The position numbers were made by a program, and so were the translations under genes. This document shows, in pieces, positions 35,995 through 49,000 of a stretch of DNA of 64,000 nt (positions within the stretch are counted from its first letter, which is position 1; each line of letters begins with the position of its first letter). The stretch is from Alisma plantago-aquatica. Lineage: Eukaryota; Streptophyta; Magnoliopsida; Alismatales; Alismataceae. The DNA is taken from NCBI GenBank assembly GCA_963693085.1, contig OY856411.1, positions 1,353,508,050-1,353,572,049 of the forward strand, given 5' to 3'. The notes beneath the pieces were generated by a model that searched no databases, was not told where the DNA came from, and worked only from the letters and a program-made list of their open reading frames with translations.

Positions 35995-36668
35995 TTAACG
36001 ATTAAAGTCTTCAAGGATCGAATAAATGATAGATGCATGTTGCTCCTTTTCTTTCATCCTCCAGAAAGCTAGGATCTCATGATACTGTGAAGAAAAACAT
36101 TAAGTCAGGACAAATGAGCAACTTTATATAAATATAAAATAATATATATCTAGCTTGCATCAAAAAGCATTGCTTGTATGAAAAACTAACGTACACTGCT
36201 GTTTTCTCTTGGAACCAGGACGGGTGGAAGGGAACGGCTGCGCCTACGATACTGCCTTTTCTTCGTCTCAGGCTGCCCAGTCGGTGGACTATGGTACCAG
36301 TTGTACGAACTAATAAAATCATCAAACGTTTGCATTTGCTGCTGGCCTTGATGTTCTATCTGGTCACCCTGGCACGCCGTCTGCTCACCCTCTTCAGAGG
36401 ATGTACCGTCGAGTGGTGGTGGGACTTCGAGGTCTTCTAAATTGTTGGAGGCGGCTTCCTCACAGAAACTAGCCTGCAATTGTATGCTATCAGCAACTGG
36501 CGTCTGCTTGGAGCTTCCAATAGTGCCAAGGAAAGAAGTAGTTTTCCAGGAAAGCCTTATTAACAGGAGGAAGCAAGGCACCGCGAGGCATGTGAGTGGA
36601 ATGATCATCAATGGGGAGTTGGACAAAGAAAGCCCAATGCAGTAAAGAGCAAGGATTTGCTGGTTCAT
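35995..36668 (-). CDS. Two-exon host gene: predicted membrane-anchored protein of unknown function
   Basis: Exon 1 is 36668-36195 and exon 2 is 36084-35995, both minus strand. The 110 bp AT-rich intron starts GTACGT and ends TTCTTCACAG, phase 0. Splicing turns a 160-codon ORF into 187 residues by replacing its last two codons with a clean 29-residue exon ending in TAA. Residues about 19-38 form one hydrophobic, membrane-spanning or signal-anchor segment. Residues 69-113 are acidic and glutamine-rich, and 136-146 are a basic K/R cluster. The C-terminus (159-187) is helix-like and charged. A TATA box lies 92 bases upstream of the ATG. I do not recognise the family. The splice model is read by eye; the alternative is a single-exon 160-residue ORF or a decayed gene. 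Confidence 0.6.
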
Positions 36669-36686
36669 GCTTGAAAAAAAAGGGTC

Positions 36687-36740
36687 GATGGTGATTCTGT
36701 CGTGTTTACTGGGGCGCCGGATGGTGATTCTGTTGTGTTT
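36687..36740. repeat. Short direct repeat upstream of host gene
   Basis: A 21-base word, gatggtgattctgt plus (c/t)gtgttt, occurs at 36687-36707 and 36720-36740, period 33. It lies in the expected 5' untranslated region or core promoter. Confidence 0.7.
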
Positions 36741-36759
36741 GCAGGCAACACGATTTAAA

Positions 36760-36766
36760 TTTATAG
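36760..36766 (-). promoter_or_regulatory. Candidate TATA box of host gene
   Basis: CTATAAA followed by TTTAAAT on the minus strand, 92 bases before the ATG at 36668. A start about 30 bases downstream would give a leader near 60 bases. Confidence 0.5.
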
Positions 36767-36789
36767 TGATTCCGTGAAGCTTGGCTGTC

Positions 36790-37020
36790 TTAGTAGATGG
36801 GTGTTCTATTTACTGCGACATTGCCGAGCTCTATGATTGGAATTTCTTGTTGCTTATTCACCCACGATTCGAAGAACTTGTTGTAGCCGTTCTTGATTAT
36901 ATAGTAGTGCCACTCCCTCATCATTCGCGGGCAATTGCCCAGCTGAGTCACTTGTTTGCTTCGCTGTATTGGGATTGAGTTCAGATTTGCCACTCCGATG
37001 TGCACACGGAGTAAGCGCAC
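36790..37020 (-). other. 76-codon ORF upstream of host gene, status unclear
   Basis: Open minus-strand frame rich in W, Y, N and K, ending in TAA at 36790 just upstream of the candidate TATA box. Its base composition is closer to the host gene than to the AT-rich flanks. It could be an exon or relic of an adjacent gene, or chance. No family recognised. Confidence 0.25.
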
Positions 37021-39243
37021 TGTACTTTTGTTTATATTTTATTATGTATACAACGCAATTAAAATTGTTAATTCGGATTAAATCGGTGTGAGACGTGGCC
37101 TTAATCTGGTTTGTAGGAGTCGTTGGCTACTCCACGGGATTAGCAATTCATAAGATGGATAATAAAAGATGAACTCACGGTAAAGAGTTATATTGGAAAA
37201 CCACAGTTAATGTGAAACGAATCATGCATTACTTCTCTTACTTGATAAGCCTTTATATTTTGTTTTTTAGTATTCAAAATTCATTGGGTTACGGTAGTTC
37301 AGGTAGAGCTGTTTGTAGTTGCAATAAAAGCATTGGTGATGTTTGTCGATTGTACAATTGAGACACCTAATAGACTTCCACAAGAAATGAGTCATATACA
37401 TAAAAGCGTAATGTGCAACGACACAGTCCATAATAATTATCAATTAATGTTTTCTGATATTTAAACATTTTATAACATTGAATGTATTATCATAGGATAT
37501 TTACTAATACTTATTATGTTGCCCGATATTTGATTCTTACCTTACTTTACCCCATCGCTCAATCATAAATTATAGACCACAATACGATCTTTTTATATTG
37601 ACATTGGATTGAGTTACCTAACATTTATTCTTACCTTTATTTGAAATGCCCTTTTTGTATGTCGTCATCATGTCTACACAGTAAAATAGTTGCTATAATG
37701 TTTATTTATCATATATGTGTCTATAATAAAGGCAAATATCTTTCATATGTCACACATAGAAAGTCCGAGCTCTAAACCGGGATAGAATGGCCTAGTATTA
37801 TGCTAATGCACTTGTTGGCAACTTGTTGAAATTTTGACATACAAATACTTTATTTGATATATCAAACAAAATTACCAAAGGGGACACTTCAAGAAACATT
37901 ATTATTTCAAATTCAATACTTAGAAGGAAGATTTGAATTCAAAATTTAAAAGTTAACAACTTTACATGTAGTTTTGCATGTCAGAGAAAAAGAGACTCAT
38001 TTTTGTAAGATAATAAGAGGGCATATCCAATTTTTGAAACAAGATGGCATTAGAATTTTCAGCAAGGAGAGAGATCCCATTTCTCATATTTTATATCTTG
38101 AAACAATTCAATAATTGGACTTACTATGGATATGAATAGCAACTTGGTGAACTTAAATGCTTAAATTCATGTGTGCATTGGTGCATATTCAACAACTAAT
38201 ACTCATAGTACAAATTATAAAATGATAATAGGATCATGAGAACTTAAGTTGGTAAAAATAGAAATTTTATCAAGTGTAAATAAATGGAATATCTGGTCAT
38301 GATTTAAAAAAAGAGGATGCAAGGAATTGTGTATTATATGTAATTTATTCAAGAGTAATAAGAAGTTGTATTTCAAGTTAATGAACCATGTTAAACCGAT
38401 TACCATTATTTTTGTGACTTGATTATAATCTAGATATGCTTATGTAGCCATGTTTCTTATGATCCTAATAATAAACTACCATGTCAAGGTATAGAACTAG
38501 TCGACTAAGGGAATAGTTGTTCCATTCTATTGACATATTCCAGGAAGAATTATTGCAATAATACGAAATGATGCTTAACTCTATAATTATAATAGTATAA
38601 TTATTGTTCCAAACTAATCAAGTAGTCTAATTGGAGATCTATTTGTTTAATAAATATAGAATTACTATAGTAGTTATGCTAGCAGTGTTGGTATGTATAA
38701 CTAGAGAGCCAATCAGATGATGACTGTAATGGGGCATTAGATACCTGATTTGATAATAATAAAGGTAATGTGTTTATTATGTTTGTATCAATCATGAGTA
38801 CATATGTAGTACATGTCAAAATAATGTTGTTACTCAATAACATATCTCTTCAAGTTGATGACATGAACAACAATATCATATGTATGTTAAGAGTACATAC
38901 AATCTTATTATGTTCCTTGTTGGATTTTACTATGGAAGTAAAATAGAAAATAGTAATATATAAGACTAAAGTGTGTCTTGATTGATGACAGAGTCTCATT
39001 AGTCATGATATGTGATATCAACTCAAGCACATAGGTACATGTTAGAGAATAGTGTATTAGAAAAACTCACCTTGAGAGTGATGCATAATTACCATGGAAC
39101 GGTAATCAGAATCATCTCTCATAGTGATGGTGGCGATTGAAGTTCTTCGACCTGAAGTCACTACACTCATCACATGTCGTTTGATGTACTTTGACATCAT
39201 CCACCATGACCATGAATAAGGGTTTCCATAAAGCTGATGCTCG
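37021..39243. other. AT-rich non-coding DNA
   Basis: No ORF above 65 codons. The part from about 38900 to 39243 reads like internal non-coding sequence of a Copia-type element, and it may be continuous with 44649 onward once the solo LTR is removed. That join is inference. Confidence 0.4.
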
Positions 39244-39248
39244 GGTGC
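39244..39248. other. Target site duplication of solo LTR, left copy (GGTGC)
   Basis: GGTGC before the LTR edge at 39249; the identical copy is at 44644-44648. Confidence 0.85.
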
Positions 39249-40861
39249 TGTAGCGACCGACGAACAAATCGTTACTAATTAAGCGTAATTAACATAACCA
39301 GTGGATTAACAAAAAATCACTAAAAATTAAAACCATTTTTCAAAGAGATCCATTCCAAGTAAAACTCTTACTGAAAGGTCCAAAACCTTATATACATCAT
39401 TATTCACATTGTACATATCTGGTACATCTCATCTCGAGAATAACATATAACAGTTGTTTTACCAAACTATACATGAGCAATATAAAACCTCGAGGCACGT
39501 AATCCAAAACCTCTTATTGATCATAAAACCGTTACGAACCAACTCCAAGGGCCTGAGAGTACAGAGACGACACATAGGACTCATATCTACAAGACATGAC
39601 AGACAGTACACTCAACCTGAGCTGTCACTGCTGCCTCAGCTGTTGATCCTCCTCTGCAAAAAGGTCTTCACCTCCTCGTGCACGTCCACCTAAAAATTTA
39701 GGTCCCATGGGGGTGAGACAATTGAAAATTTCCCCAGCGAGAGATATAACTCTCCGCCGACCATATTATTATCACAGATTAAGCAATTATAAACTGAGCA
39801 GAGGTTCTTTTTATATTAATAAGCAGGATAATTCATTATATGAACAAAATGTGGTAATATCCTTCCTTAAGGAGAACATTGCATCTACCCATGGTAGAGT
39901 TATCAATCATCTATCTGCTTTTGCAAGGAATGTAAATAAACATAAATAACATCTATCAACTAAGGATGTATAAAAGAAATGTAACATTAGCCAAATGATT
40001 TCCGTATTTAAGCAAACATGCTAGGCGGCTGATTACACTTTACAATCACACTTAAGCCCTGAGGAGATGAGGTATACCGCTCATACTCCAACCGACCACT
40101 GCGAAGTTAAAATCGGTACCATACAAGGTCAATGGCAGAGCCGGATGCCAAGACCTCACCCGTCTCGACCAGTCCGAGACCACAGGCAGGACATCTCGTG
40201 TCACTGCTAAATAGCTTTCCAGGGTATACTGGCAACTTCTCTAGGTAGAGCTACAACGTCAACTGCACTCTCTTCGGGAGAGAAATATCTCGTGTTTATC
40301 TAACATCCATCTCGGCCTTCATCTTTGGGAGATTCATGATACATCCATCCCAACACATATAATGAAGGATTGAGAGATCTCGTGTTTATCTCACGTCAAT
40401 CCAACATTAGGGCGTACAGATATTTTCTCCCATCACCCCCGCATATTAAAAAATATGCGGTCTCCGGGTTATGCCGCGGAGCAACCCGTTTCACCATTCA
40501 GGGAGGGACCTGGCGCCGAATGGATCTATGGTCAGGGCACTACATGATGATATTTCACTTGGTTAATTAAGTGCATTTCTGTATTCTTTTAGCATCAGTC
40601 AAGTTTCAAACAAGAATTATTATGACAAATGCTACAAGGAAAATTGCAATACATCTACCAAGTACTTTTCAAATCTTTAAAACACGATTAACATTTAGGA
40701 TTTCAATCCCTTATCTCACGATTGGGAATTCTCATCCCTTAACATTATCATCATCATGATTATAGATCTGGGTATTCAAACCCTTAGTTCATTACTAAAC
40801 ATTGTTAATACCTCTAGGTCCTCAGACCAAGGTATGCATGATACTTGTTATACAAGAATCT

Positions 40862-41110
40862 CACATGGCTCACAAGGCCCATGAAGTATCTTGTCACCTC
40901 TCACTAGGCAACAACTTATTCACATGGCTCACAAGGCCATTCACATCTTGTCAGCTCTCACTAGGCAACAACTTATTCGCATGGCTCACAAGGCCATTCA
41001 CATCTTGTCACCTCTCACTAGGCAACAACTTATTCACACGGCTCATAAGGCCATTCACATATTGTCACCTCTCACTAGGCAACGACTTATTCACATGGCT
41101 CAAAAGGCCG
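40862..41110. repeat. 57 bp tandem array in solo LTR
   Basis: About 4.3 units with starts near 40862, 40921, 40978, 41035 and 41092 around cacatggctcacaaggcc. Because 57 is divisible by three, it creates a spurious repetitive ORF. Confidence 0.9.
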
Positions 41111-41999
41111 TTAAGCATTATACTTGTTATATAAGTATTTAACATAGCTCACAAGGCTTATGTAATAAGAGAAATACAACCTTCCCATCATTAATGTTAG
41201 GGTTTCCCTTTCTTATCGATTAGGGTTTCTCTTACATGTCATTACCCTTCATTAGGGCTAGGGTCTTCCATTATTAACCATTTAGGTTTTTAAGATCATA
41301 TTATTAATGATCAAACCCTAATTCATTGCTCCACACATCTAGGAGCCAACATTGATACCATAAGTATTCAATCATACTTATTTATTCTCATCATTTATCA
41401 TTAAATGAATCATCAACACAAGGTATGAGTTCGTCTCTCATCCTTACCAGGGTATGACTACATCATACTTTATTAACTTGACTTAATCCTTTCTCAAGGT
41501 ATATTAGCCCACACTTACCAAAGTGCATCAAACTCATTACATTTCAATGTAATAATTGACATAACACACTTCATGTATTACTCATCCAAGTATATTGTAT
41601 TTGAGGTGCATTAAGGTGTATCAACCTTGGAGTGCTGGATGTGATATCTATCATGCCTTGATGTATCACTTCCCTCATCACTTTTATCTTACTTAAGTTC
41701 ATCAACTTATCTTGTATTAGGGTATTTCCCATCCTAATACTTTAAGCACCAACCTATCACATTTGTCATGTAATGTATTGGTCATAAGTCACACAATTGA
41801 ATTATTCAACCATCATTAATGATATGAACTCATCTCGGGTTAAGGCATTATTGATATAGGATTAACCATTATCAACCACTCTAGGTGTTTCACCTATCAA
41901 GGTATTATCCACACCATTACTTGGTGTTACACTCATCACTCCTAAGAGTGTCTTGCCCTTACCTTTACAAGGTGTATAGGGTTAAATCATGTGCATATG

Positions 42000-42500
42000 T
42001 TCATCATATCGGGTTGTAAGTGTATAGACAGTTACCATATCGGGCTAGGATTTGCACTTGTCTCCATATCGGGGATGAGGTACCTTCTTGACCTCATATC
42101 GGGCACAAGATATATGTATGTGTTTCCCATGATACTTATGATGTATCAACCCATCACCATGTCGGGCTAGAAGTACATTCAATCACCCTATCGGGCTAGT
42201 CACCATCTAGGGTTAGCCATGACGGGTTAGGCTTTGCCATATCAGACTCAACCCAATATACAAGTCAATTGGAGTGTAGGGCACAAAACCATATTGGGCT
42301 ACATAATCAAACATTAGGTTGAAACACCCATGTCGGGTTAGGGTTGATTGTGTCGGGCACATGGCATATACATGTGTCGCCCATGATACTTAAGGGGTAT
42401 CAACTTATCACCATATCGGGCTATCGTATTGTCTAGGGTTGTGTATCGTGCAACCTATCGCTCAACCCTATCGTGCAACCCTGTCGTTCAACCCTATAGA
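42000..42500. repeat. ATATCGGGCTA-type interspersed motif array
   Basis: More than ten copies of words like catatcgggcta, catgtcgggtta and tatcgtgcaacc. They lie in the R-U5 leader of the solo LTR. Confidence 0.7.
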
Positions 42501-43239
42501 GCAACCCTATCATGCATTCATGTCATTCATCTATATTGTGTATTCATGTCATGCAATAACACTTGTTACTCTTCTCTTATATCGGGTTACCCAAATTAGG
42601 GTTTCATGTCAACTTATAAGTATTCATTCAATCTTGTATCATGTATGGAGTCTATACTTGACTCCCTATCGTGCAAGAGGTGTATACCACACCCCTATAT
42701 CGTTCAATAAGGTTTACAAACCTATTCATATCTTTTTAGTGAAGTAGCTGCATCATCATTTAGGGTTAGAGGTGCTTGCATATGTGCTTGCACCCGATAT
42801 CACTTTTATAAAGTGATACCATCATCTTCAAGCTCTAGACCTTTGTTATAACTGATATAATTCATGGCAATAGGTCTAAGCAACTAATTGAACTCATAAT
42901 TTCATCAACTATTTCAGGAAATTTCGGAATTAAAAGTATTTCACTAATTAGAGCAATTTAGGTGAAGAATAATAACATGGTTGAGTTCAAGTTGTAAAAC
43001 CCGCCTTAAGAACCACTTCAAAGCTTCAAGGTCCAAAGCTCCATGTTCCTAAGGTTGAAGATGACTTTATCAAAGGTCCAAGGCTCATTCACAACTCCTT
43101 TATATACAAGGAATCACCATGGATAAGCAATTGGTGAATAAGAATAGAAAGGTAGATCATAACCCTAATTCCATGCTTCAATTCAAGCTTGAAGACAACT
43201 ATATCTTACCTTAGGGTTAAGTTTTGAGTTCCTTAGCTC

Positions 43240-43680
43240 CTTGGCCGACACCCTACCACTCTTGGGCGATATGGACTTCCTCTTGGACGACACAACCTTG
43301 ATTTTGGCCGATACCCCCTCACTTGTGGCCAAAATCACTTCAATTGGCCGATATCAACTTGCTATGGACAATATCAACATGGTATGGCCGATACACTTTC
43401 TATGGCCAATACCCAAGGCCTATGCACGATACCCTTGTGCCCTTGCACGATATGCCAACCCTATTGCATGATATGGCACTCACTTGCACGATATGGCACT
43501 CACTTTCACGATATGGCACTCAACTCTTCACCCTATTGGCCGATATCACCTTATATGGCCAATTTCACCTACTTGGCCGATATGCTTTTGCTATGGGCAA
43601 TATCCAAGGGCCTATGCACGATACCCTTGCTTTCCTGAACAATACAAGAGCCCCATGCACGATACCACAAGGTAGGAGAG
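43240..43680. repeat. GGCCGATA/GCACGATA motif array in solo LTR
   Basis: Roughly twenty words of the form ttggccgatatc, atggccgata or tgcacgatatgg, just downstream of the predicted transcription start (TATA box 43722-43731). A few more lie at 43965-44070, upstream. It corresponds to the TATCGGCCA array at 7790-8760 in the related LTR. Confidence 0.75.
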
Positions 43681-43721
43681 TGGTAAGGGTCGCAAAATTG
43701 CACCAAGGGGTGAAACTAGGG

Positions 43722-43731
43722 GTATATATAC
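43722..43731 (-). promoter_or_regulatory. LTR TATA box of solo LTR
   Basis: GTATATATAC on the minus strand, 0.9 kb inside the LTR start. Position and flanking motif arrays match the related LTR at 8806-8815. Confidence 0.6.
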
Positions 43732-44643
43732 TTGTTGATCATGAAGAAAGGCAAAAATGAGGTGTCAACATTTTGAGCTAGTAGGTGCCACGTGTCCATG
43801 CATGGGTGACACGTGTCCATGCATGCATCAACATTTATATTTACATGCAAAAAGGTTGAGGATCATCTAAAGATGCAAATTCGTCCATTGCTTATCCATA
43901 TGGAGAAGTCATCTAGGTTTAATCACTATTTTATGTCAAGCCGATACACTTTTTCTAAGGAAACTTGTTGGCCGTCATACCTCACCTCCTTGAGGTGCTT
44001 TGCACGATATGGACATTTACATGAGTTCACAAAACGATATGGGACACCTCCTTGGGCTCCATGGCCGATAGGAACTCATATATAAGCTTTTCAACTTGAT
44101 ACAACTCAAGTTAAGCTTCCAAATTCAACCCTTTTTCTTGGTCATTTCATCACCAAGAGTATCATCATTCATAATTGATCCAAACATGATGTCTCATTAA
44201 TTATATCTCCTCTAAATGATGCATAGAGGAAGTAGGAACACTCTAGAGGTGGTAATTTGCATAAAAACCCCGCATTTTGGGTAAATTACAATTTGTACCA
44301 AAATTGGTGCACAAGGTACCAACATTGTTCAAACAAGTTTAAACGTGGAATTTAGTCTTTCCACAAGCCACCACCTTGCATCATTCTATCTATAATGATG
44401 CTAAAACACATGAGGCATGTTCAACATGTGATGTTTTGCATTATAGCCCCTCAATTTGGGTAAATTGCACTTTGGTCCAAAACAAAGGAAAATTGCTCAA
44501 ACATCATTCAATCGGGACCAAACTTGAAACATGAGTGTGTCACATGATAACAAAGCAATTTATAGGATTATATTAAAGTTCTAAGCAACTTTATTAGCCG
44601 AAACAAATAGGGTTACCTCATAACCCAGGTAAGGGTCGTTATA

Positions 44644-44648
44644 GGTGC
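44644..44648. other. Target site duplication of solo LTR, right copy (GGTGC)
   Basis: GGTGC directly after the LTR edge at 44643; identical to 39244-39248. Confidence 0.85.
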
Positions 44649-46088
44649 ATTGTGACACAAGGGGATATAGTGTGAGTGATGTAGATGGGATTTGTCCCTC
44701 CTATAAGAGATTGATATCTAGGCCACTAGATAAGGAAACTTAGAAATGTATGTCCATACTAATGTGATTCAATATGTGATATGTGGACTCACATGCATCT
44801 CAGACAGTCTTCTCTAGTTGAAGGGACATGGATTGGACATTGAGAGGATGACATTCCATGCCTCAAGTTCAATCTAGATATCAAAGACAAGGGAACTATA
44901 TGATCATTGTAACACTAATAAAAAATTGTAGGTTGAATTTGTTCATCAAATTTCCAAATTACTTGGGTAGCAATGATGTGTTTCTAGATACCGCTCATTT
45001 CTTGTGATGTCATAAGTTGGTTATGGACATTAACTGCCAACATAACTTGGGACCTACAAGATCACACACATAGGATGCAATTAGAATAAGAGTATATTCA
45101 TGAATGATGTTTAAATTTATTACGTTGACAAATGACCTACTAGACTCTGAACTGACCGATTCAGGTGTTGAATCGATCGGTTAAAGTTTCAGGTCAATTG
45201 GAAACTACAACTAGTTGAATATTTGGCTGAGTTGGACATATGAAATGACTATTTCACATAAGAAATGATTGTTCCATGATATGAAATAACCATTTCATGA
45301 TATGAACTTACTTCTTCATCATATGGGTTGTCCGAATCAATGATCAATTTGATTGGATCAAGGATCGATGTTGATGTCACATTTTTGCATTAATCAAATA
45401 TTGAATGCCAATTTGATTCTAAAGAGGAATGCTATTGAGTCGACCAGTCGAAGGCTTGAGCTGACTAGTTCACCTTTGAGCCGACCAGTTGGACAGTGAA
45501 CCAATCAGTTCACCATTCATAATGTCTATAATATTGGTGAACTCCATCTCTTCGACTCCTAGACCGAATGGAAACCCTAACCCTGACCCCTCCTATACAT
45601 AGAGGGGTACATGGGGCTTCCCAGAAACAACAATAAGCTCTGACAAGTATTGTCCTCTCTAGTTGTGTAACCAATAGAGAGCCTGAGAAAGTTCTACATG
45701 AAAAGGGAGGGACAGCAAGGGAGAGACGATTGTGAGAGAGTGAATCAACCCTAGTAGGTTGATGCTTGAAGGGACAACTCCTTCCCGTTGGCTTTGGTAG
45801 CACAAAATGGAGTTCTTGATGTTCCAAGTGGGCTACTTTAGAATCAAGGAGGTTGTTGTCTACCTCTAGGAGGACAAAGTCAACCTCCATCCATGGTGTT
45901 GTACTGGGAAGCTGTTGTTGATGACTGCTCTAGTGCTACATGATGAAGAAAAATGTTGCAACTTGAAGAAAGGTGCACGCTACAGAAACAAGAGTTGTCG
46001 CTACACTTTCTCTAGGACCATTCATAAATCTTGTTACCCTCTTTCCTAGATACATTGTTCTTGACACAATCTCACTGGTTTGTGAATT

Positions 46089-49000
46089 TGTAACATATCA
46101 AATCTTGGGTAAATTTCTAGTTTAGTTGTTAATCTAAGTTTTGCTTATACTCTATATCCTTTCTATGCCTTGATGTTAATTCGTGGAAATAATAATGGTT
46201 TGGAATGAAATTGAACACTAATTATGTTAATGTAAGGTCATACGCATAAATATCTTAATGGATGTTTCAATAATGGACTAAAATGCAAATTAACCACTTA
46301 AGTTGGGTAAAGATAAAACAAGTTTGACCTAGAATTTTCTATGGCCTTTCGGAGTAAGAAAGAGAAAAAGTAATAAAATGAAAAAGGCTAAAGTTAAGAA
46401 AATAATGCATTAAATTCTCTAATGTGATAAATAGTGGAAGTATGAGTAAATTGCCTAAAAATCATAAATGGGAAACTTAAAAGACAATTCTAAGCCCAAA
46501 TTTGTTTTATTGGAGTTAAAGTATACTTAAGTGACAAGTTTCACAATTTTGGAAAATTAATAATTATCTTTGCACTATTGGAATTGGAAAATATGAGTTT
46601 TTCTCCAAATTATTAAATAAATTATTAAATAACTTGAAAAGTGGAAACAAACCTAAAATTCGTAATCTACATGTCAAAATAAGTATATGTGTGATTTTTC
46701 ATCTAATTTGGACGATCTTAAATATTTTATTTTGTCTAGGAGAGAGAAAATAATTTAATGACCAAATATATTATATAAGATGTTGAAAAAAGTTATCTAA
46801 TGTAAAAATAGTGCTCCTCACATTTAGTATTACTTATAGGCCAAATTTCATATTTTTAGAAAGTTTTTAGATGCCTCTAATATATTAAAAAGATAAAATA
46901 AGTAACAAGATCTAAATGTATTAAATAAAATAATAAAAGATTTAAAAAATAAAATAATTCCAAAATCATGTTCTACATGTTAAAATATGCATTTGGGTGA
47001 ATTTTCACTCAATTTGGAAAATATTTGATGAGAAGGTGAATTTAAGAGAGAGAAAGTGTGAAGAACCTTCAAATCATTAATTAAAATAACAAACAACTTC
47101 AAAAAATGAATTAATAGCAAATTCGTGTCCAACATGCTTAATATAACTTATGGGTGAAGTTTCATTAAGTTTGGAGAATCCTGAAGTCATTAATGCAGGA
47201 GGAAAGAGAAAATAAGATTTGCTTGATTAATAAATCACAAGTCTTTAAAAGGCAAATCTAATTGCATAATCAGAATATTCACCCCAAAATCAGCTAACGT
47301 AACAAATTTGGATTAATTTGCACTTCGTTTGCACCCTCAAATAATTATAGAAAGTTTTGTACATTTAATGCATCATAAGACCAAAGTTGGAAGGTTGTAT
47401 TAAATGTCATCCGCGCTGACCATCCGATGCAGATCGGACGGCTAGCGAGTTGTCACCTACCTTGAGTAGAAGACACCCGCATGAATAGTAAACTTGGACA
47501 AATGGATCCAATTTGTTTTGTCATTACTCCCTCATTTCTCAACGAAACTTCATGAAACGAGTTTCATTGGATTGCAAATTTAATTCTACATCCAACTTGT
47601 ACAAAATCTCATATTTTAATCAAGTATTCATGAAACTCTCAATCTTTTACCCAAGCCTATCCCGGAGCTCCGACTCCATACACCATATCACCCAGTCGTA
47701 TATATAAATACCCATCTAGGGTTTTTCCTCACCACAAGAAACCTTTTACTCAAGTCAATTTCTCTATTTCTCTCATGTTTGGATGTCGAGAAGCTTGACT
47801 GCAGCTCAACCTTGTGGTGGCTCGCTCTCTTTCTCCTCGCCTCCTCCTGTCAATTCCCCCTAGCAGTAAGTTGCCCCGACCTTCCTCTATAGTTCTATGC
47901 TTTTTGTTTTTTGAATCATCAACACATGTAGATTTGCCCGAAATCCCCCTAGCTTCGGACTTGCTACTGTGTAGCCATTGCACGCGAGCAAGGAAGGGAT
48001 AGATGAGCCCTCATGATTTACCTATTATGCCCCTCTCATTTTTTGTTGTGTTCGTTTTAGCGCTAGAGGGCATATATGTCTTTTTGCTGCTCATTTTGTT
48101 TGTTGCGGATGAGGCCATGCTGGTCGTTGACTGGCGAGTTAGATGCCTTCTATTGGGCCAAGCCACTAGCACGGTCCCTCTTTTCCTCTCTCTCTCTCAC
48201 AGTCTCTAGCTTATTTGGCAATTTTTGATTTTCTGATTGGCCGAATTTGTAAAATCCATAACTTTTGACTCGCTTATCCAAAAATTAAAGTAAAATATGT
48301 TTTGGAAACAGAAAAATATTATCTATCTAATAAAAATACTTTAGATTCCAAATTTCTATGTTTTTTCGAAGGATTATTTTTGTAGAATGAAATATATGGA
48401 TAAAATTCATAATAATTATAACTTAATCATATAAACTCCAAACTAGACAAAAAGATATGTTTTCTTAATCAGGAGAACCTAACTAATCTATTAGTGAAGA
48501 TTTTATAGTCTAATTCCAATTTAATAAAAAGGTGATATTTAGGGTTTTAATATACTCATTAAATACTGTTTTACGTCTAATATGATATTAGGTGAAGATA
48601 AACTCTGATTGGATCTAGGGTGTGGATCCTAACCTGATACACACATAATAACGTATGTTGCATCCTCTTATGAGTCATATTGGATAATTGATTATTTCAT
48701 CTCTATCTAGGACTTGATGGTGACACATTATTTAGATGTCACATATTTGCTTATAGTTGAACCAATCATTTTTAATTCCTGAAATTGGTCATATTTACTT
48801 TTATGTTAGCAAATTGGATTCCATCCTTGTATCTTGTGGCTATTTCAAATAGTTTTGTATCTTGTTGGTTTTGGTAATCTATAATTAATGGAAACCCTAA
48901 TTTGGCTATGCCTATACTTCTCTTTGATGACTTTGGAATTTGGACACCTTTATGGTGATGTGCTATATCTCTGATTGCCTCTCTATTTATAATGCATGTT

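Larger units (their letters stand above)
39249..44643 (-). repeat. Solo LTR, 5.4 kb, Tekay-type family
   Basis: Edges on the minus strand are TATAACGACCCTTACC (44643, a TG-to-TA change of the usual TGTAACGACCC) and GGTCGCTACA (39249), flanked by GGTGC on both sides. No primer site, purine tract or polyprotein lies inside, so one LTR remains after recombination. It is related to the LTR at 5368-9344: matching blocks include ggcctgagagtacag/gtgagacaattg near 39550-39730 and catacaaggtcaatggcagagccgg near 40120. At 5395 bases it is long for a plant LTR. The TATA box at 43722 implies a U3 of 0.9 kb and about 4.4 kb of R-U5 leader. Confidence 0.88.

Noticed and set aside
40802..41142. ORFs of 83-110 codons with a 19-residue repeat
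   Set aside because: By-product of the 57 bp tandem array inside a solo LTR.
47814..48209. Two consecutive small ORFs after a TATA box as a host gene
   Set aside because: No splice structure or family; composition and position fit the leader of an LTR.
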